Part shown: positions 60,605 to 64,000 of the stretch, in pieces
Position numbering within the stretch: the first letter of the stretch is position 1
How the letters are laid out: each line of letters opens with the position of its first letter
Assembly (NCBI RefSeq): GCF_036711975.1
Contig: NC_091976.1
Span: 18,042,001-18,106,000, forward strand
Origin: Onthophagus taurus
Lineage: Eukaryota > Arthropoda > Insecta > Coleoptera > Scarabaeidae
Length of the DNA stretch: 64,000 nucleotides
Reading direction: 5' to 3'
Made by a program: the position numbers and the translations under genes
The notes under the pieces: generated by a model
Seen by the model: the letters and a program-made list of their open reading frames with translations, nothing else
Databases searched by the model: none
Told to the model about the DNA's origin: nothing

Positions 60605-61450
60605 TGATGTTAATAACAGTGCCCTCTTTCCAATGAACCAACACGTTTTGAAAAATAACTTTTAGTTTTTGAGAAAACAGTATTTAAGTTTTGATAAAAT
60701 TTTCGATGTTGCAATTTTCATCGATAATTTTCAAAATTCGCTGTAATATTAATTTCTTGTAGGATCCTTGTGGAAATATCACCAATTATTAAATAAAGTA
60801 TCCCCATTTTAATGCAAAAAGCAGTTTTGAGAAATCACTTTCAGTTCTTGAGAAAAATATTTTTGAAATGATCGACAATTTTTTCGAATTTTGCAATTTT
60901 CGCCGATTAAGTTTTAAAAATTCGTATAAAATCCATTTCTAGGAATATGAGTTTGAAAATTTCCCAAACTGTTAATAAGAGTGTCCTCTTTCCAATGAAC
61001 CAACACGTTTTGAAAAATAACTTTTAGTTTTTGAAAAAACAGTATTTAAGTTTTGATAAAATTTTCGATGTTGCAATTTTCATCGATAATTTTCAAAATT
61101 CGCTATACAATTAATTTCTTGTAGGATCCTTGTGGAAATATCACCAATTATTAAATAAAGTATCCCCATTTTAATGCAAAAAGCAGTTTTGAAAAATCAC
61201 TTTCAGTTCTTGAGAAATAAATTTTTGAAATGATCGACAATTTTTTCGAATTTTGCAATTTTCGCCGATTAAGTTTTAAAAATTCCTATAAAATACATTT
61301 CTTGGAATATGAGTTTGAAAATTACTCAAAGTGTTAATAAGAGTGTCCTCTTTCCAATGAATCAACACATTTTCAAAAATAACTTATAGTTTTTGAGAAA
61401 ACAGTATTTGAAGTTTTGATAAAATTTTCGATGTTACAATTTTTTTTACA
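60605..61450 (+). repeat. Dimeric satellite, second block
   Basis: Type B monomers at about 60610, 60976 and 61337 alternate with type A at about 60790 and 61150. This block lacks one dimer relative to the first block. Confidence 0.9.
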
Positions 61451-61849
61451 ACGTTTTGAAAAATCCGGTATCCGGCATTTCGTAAAATCACTATCCGTTC
61501 CATCACTAGTTTTAATTATTTGTTGGACATCCGATTCTTTTGCAGGAAGTATTAAACATTGAAATTCGATTAGTGCGTTTTATTTTAGTAAAATTACGTA
61601 AGTTTTATTTGAAATGTTTCGAGAAAACGAGTAATTTTTTTATTGAAACCAAAAAACGATTTAAAACCGCTTCGCCCCGTCGTCTTTACATTTTTTGTTT
61701 ATTCACCTCCAGTATTCCTTTTTCACACAATAAATTAAGGAGGGGATGTTTGGAAGTTGATTCGCTAATAACGCATTTTAGTTGATGTGCGGGCATTTAA
61801 GGGTGATAAAGTAGTTTAGAAAAATAAAACTTATTACTCGAATTAAGTG

Positions 61850-62930
61850 ATAAATACGTGCTATATTTGTGCTAAGTGTTAGGTGATATTAGTGATGTGA
61901 TATAGTGGAGATCATCGGATTGCTATTTTATGGATGTTAAAAGGTATAGTATTAATTCATTTTTTTTGTTACAATAAATTAATTTATCTTTCTTTTCCAG
62001 CTGAGCTTCGAAGTAAAATCCAAGGGAAACAACATCCATTCGGTGAGTCGTTTTCAATTTTATTAATTTACCAAAACATATCGGGATATTTCGATTTGAA
62101 CGCTAGATAAAAACCGTTTGAACGCTACTCGTTGGATTTGTGCTTGAAAAACGGTACCATTCAATAAATTTTTACATTTTGTGCTTGAAAAATTATAAAG
62201 ATCTAATTATTAACATTGTCAAAACATGAAATAATTTGAAATTGAGTGTAGACGGTGTCATTCCGAGGGCTGTACAAGGTTAACGGAAAAGAATCGAGAT
62301 CGGGCTTTTTGTGATTTCAATAGAAGAAACTATGACGAATCGAATGATGTATAGATCTTGATAATCGAGTACATCGTTAACGAGTTATGAGTACTTAAAG
62401 AAGGTCGTTTTTGTGTTATTTTCGTGTACCTTCGCAATATTTTGGCGTTTTAGCGGAATTCGAAAGAGATTTCGAATCGGGCATTTCCACTTTCGTATTG
62501 GCTAAGGATTCAGCTTTCGAATGAGACATTTTTTATCAAAATCGATTCAGTGATTCTTTTGTTATAATCAAATTAATGACCAAGATATAGGTGATGTAGG
62601 TCGGTTTTGAATGGTTTAACTCTTTCATAATCTATAGCAACGTTACTGCTACTAATTGAAAGACTGAGGAAGTGTGATTAAGAAAAATACTGGTATTAAA
62701 AAATAGAATTGAATAATTATTTAGTTCATTACTTATTTATTCATTTCGGTAATTAACGAACTCTTCAAAAGTACACATTAATATCACTATATTCACATAA
62801 ATCGAATAGATACAGACTAAAACCAGCAAAGATTTAACAGGGTTTATAATAAAGTACGTAAATTATGTGATTCCAATTTTTCGGTAGTAATAATTTTGGA
62901 AAACCCCTATTTGTAAATTGCATGATTTGC
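61850..62930 (+). repeat. Spliced-unit repeat, copy 3
   Basis: The 42-base segment is at 62001-62042 with the same acceptor and GTGAGT donor, and the mini-ORF ATGGATGTTAAAAG is upstream. Nearly identical to copy 1. Confidence 0.7.
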
Positions 62931-64000
62931 TCATAAATACGTGCCATATTTGTGCTAAGTGTTAAGTAATATTAGTGATATGGAGATCATCGGATTGCTA
63001 TTTTATGGATGTTAAAAGGTATAGTATTAATTCATTTTTTTTGTTACAATAAATTAATTTATCTTTTCTTTTCAGCTGAGCTTCGAAGTAAAATCCAAGG
63101 GAAACAACATCCATTCGGTGAGTCGTTTTCAATTTTATTAATTTACCAAAACATATCGGGATATTTCGATTTGAACGCTAGATAAAAACCGTTTGAACGC
63201 TACTCCTTGGATTTGTGCTTGAAAAACGGTACCATTCAATAAATTTTTACATTTTGTGCTTGAAAAATTATAAAGATCTAATTATTAACATTGTCAAAAC
63301 ATGAAATAATTTGAAATTGAGTGTAGACGGTGTCATTCCGAGGGCTGTACAAGGTTAACGGAAAAGAATCGAGATCGGGCTTTTTGTGATTTCAATAGAA
63401 GAAACTATAACGAATCGAATGACGTATAGATCTTGATAATCGAGTACATCGTTTACGAGTTATGAGTGCTTAAAGAAGGTGTTTTTGTGTTATTTTCGTG
63501 TACCTTCGCAATATTTTGGCGTTTTAGCGGAATTCGAAAGAGATTTCGAATCGGGCATTTCCACTTTCGTATTGGCTAAGGATTCAGCTTTCGAATGAGA
63601 CATTTTTTATCAAAATCGATTCAGTGGTTCTTTTGTTATAATCAAATTAATGACCAAGATATAGGTGATGTAGGTCGGTTTTGAATGGTTTAACTCTTTC
63701 ATAATTTATAGCAACGTTATTGCTACTAATTGAAAAACTGAGGAAGTGTGATTAAGAAAAAAAACGTATTAAAAAATAGAATTGAATAATTATTTAGTTC
63801 ATTACTTATTTATTCATTTCGGTAATTAACGAACTCTTCAAAAGTACACATTAATATCACTATATTCACATAAATCGAATAGGTACAGACTAAAACCATC
63901 AAAGATTTAACAGGGTTTATAATAAAGTACGTAAATTATGTGATTCCAATTTTTCGGAAGTAATAATTTTGGAAAACCCCTATTTGTAAATTGCATGATT
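62930..64000 (+). repeat. Spliced-unit repeat, copy 4 (continues past the window)
   Basis: The 42-base segment is at 63076-63117; the acceptor reads TCTTTTCTTTTCAG. The window ends inside this unit, at the position equivalent to 59466, so a fifth copy is expected near 64,150. Confidence 0.7.

Larger units (their letters stand above)
56190..64000 (+). repeat. Higher-order repeat array, 3,466-bp long period, open at the window end
   Basis: Each long unit is built from block Q (56195-56500; 60299-60608), the dimeric satellite (56950-57990; 60605-61450), a hAT-type right end (ending 58042 and 61508), block P (58078-58330; 61540-61800) and two copies of a ~1,073-bp unit. Exact landmarks recur 3,466 bases apart (58042/61508, 58107/61573, 58535/62001). 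The first long unit has extra satellite and 440 bases of unique sequence (56510-56950). The fourth short unit runs off the window. Confidence 0.92.

Noticed and set aside
56950-61450. Regularly spaced repeats considered as a CRISPR array
   Set aside because: The ~182-base monomers are contiguous without unique spacers and the context is eukaryotic; this is satellite DNA.

Overview
This window is AT-rich animal nuclear DNA, almost certainly from an insect and plausibly a beetle. The evidence is multi-exon genes with GT-AG introns, insect-type gene families (a Kunitz-bearing F-spondin, an arylsulfatase-B-like enzyme, a CD36/SNMP-type receptor, acid sphingomyelinase, a KIAA0930 homolog, a divergent PDGF/VEGF-like factor) and a dense load of decayed mariner, hAT, Tigger, LINE and Penelope-like elements. 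I see no tRNA, rRNA, CRISPR or prokaryotic feature. Every multi-exon model below was joined by hand at splice sites, and each joined CDS is a multiple of three.

Layout. 0.1-11.5 kb: an F-spondin-like gene (minus strand, 10 coding exons). A small family of secreted, secapin-like cysteine peptides sits on the opposite strand: one gene lies just beyond its 3' end, and two genes plus one relic lie inside its 5.95-kb intron. 11.9-19.1 kb: the KIAA0930/DUF2045 homolog (minus), with one intron almost filled by a nest of transposons that includes a 1,350-bp mariner with near-identical ends and a dead transposase. 19.7-24.5 kb: a transposon graveyard (LINEs, a ZMYM-type hAT, a mariner relic, a fold-back element). 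25.7-26.3 kb: a PDGF/VEGF-like secreted protein (plus), convergent with an arylsulfatase-B-like gene at 26.4-31.8 kb (minus).

32.1-35.6 kb: a composite of nested palindromes, followed by a 1.6-kb hAT-like element with a perfect 8-bp target duplication that carries a Penelope fragment, a hammerhead-like motif and one satellite monomer. 36.2-42.6 kb: a CD36-family receptor (plus). 42.7-46.6 kb: more relic transposons. 46.9-47.6 kb: an unrecognised secreted protein (plus) whose stop codon lies 29 bp from the stop of the convergent acid sphingomyelinase gene (47.6-55.6 kb, minus).

56.2-64.0 kb (window end): a higher-order repeat array with a 3,466-bp long period. It combines a ~364-bp dimeric satellite, a hAT-type terminal sequence and four copies of a ~1,073-bp unit. 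Each unit carries a canonical short intron and a 42-nt exon-like segment.

The best candidates for new biology are the intron-nested peptide family, the 56-64 kb array with its spliced mini-exon units, the palindromic composite at 32-34 kb with its shared hairpin motif, and the PDGF/VEGF-like gene lacking the usual GCC signature.
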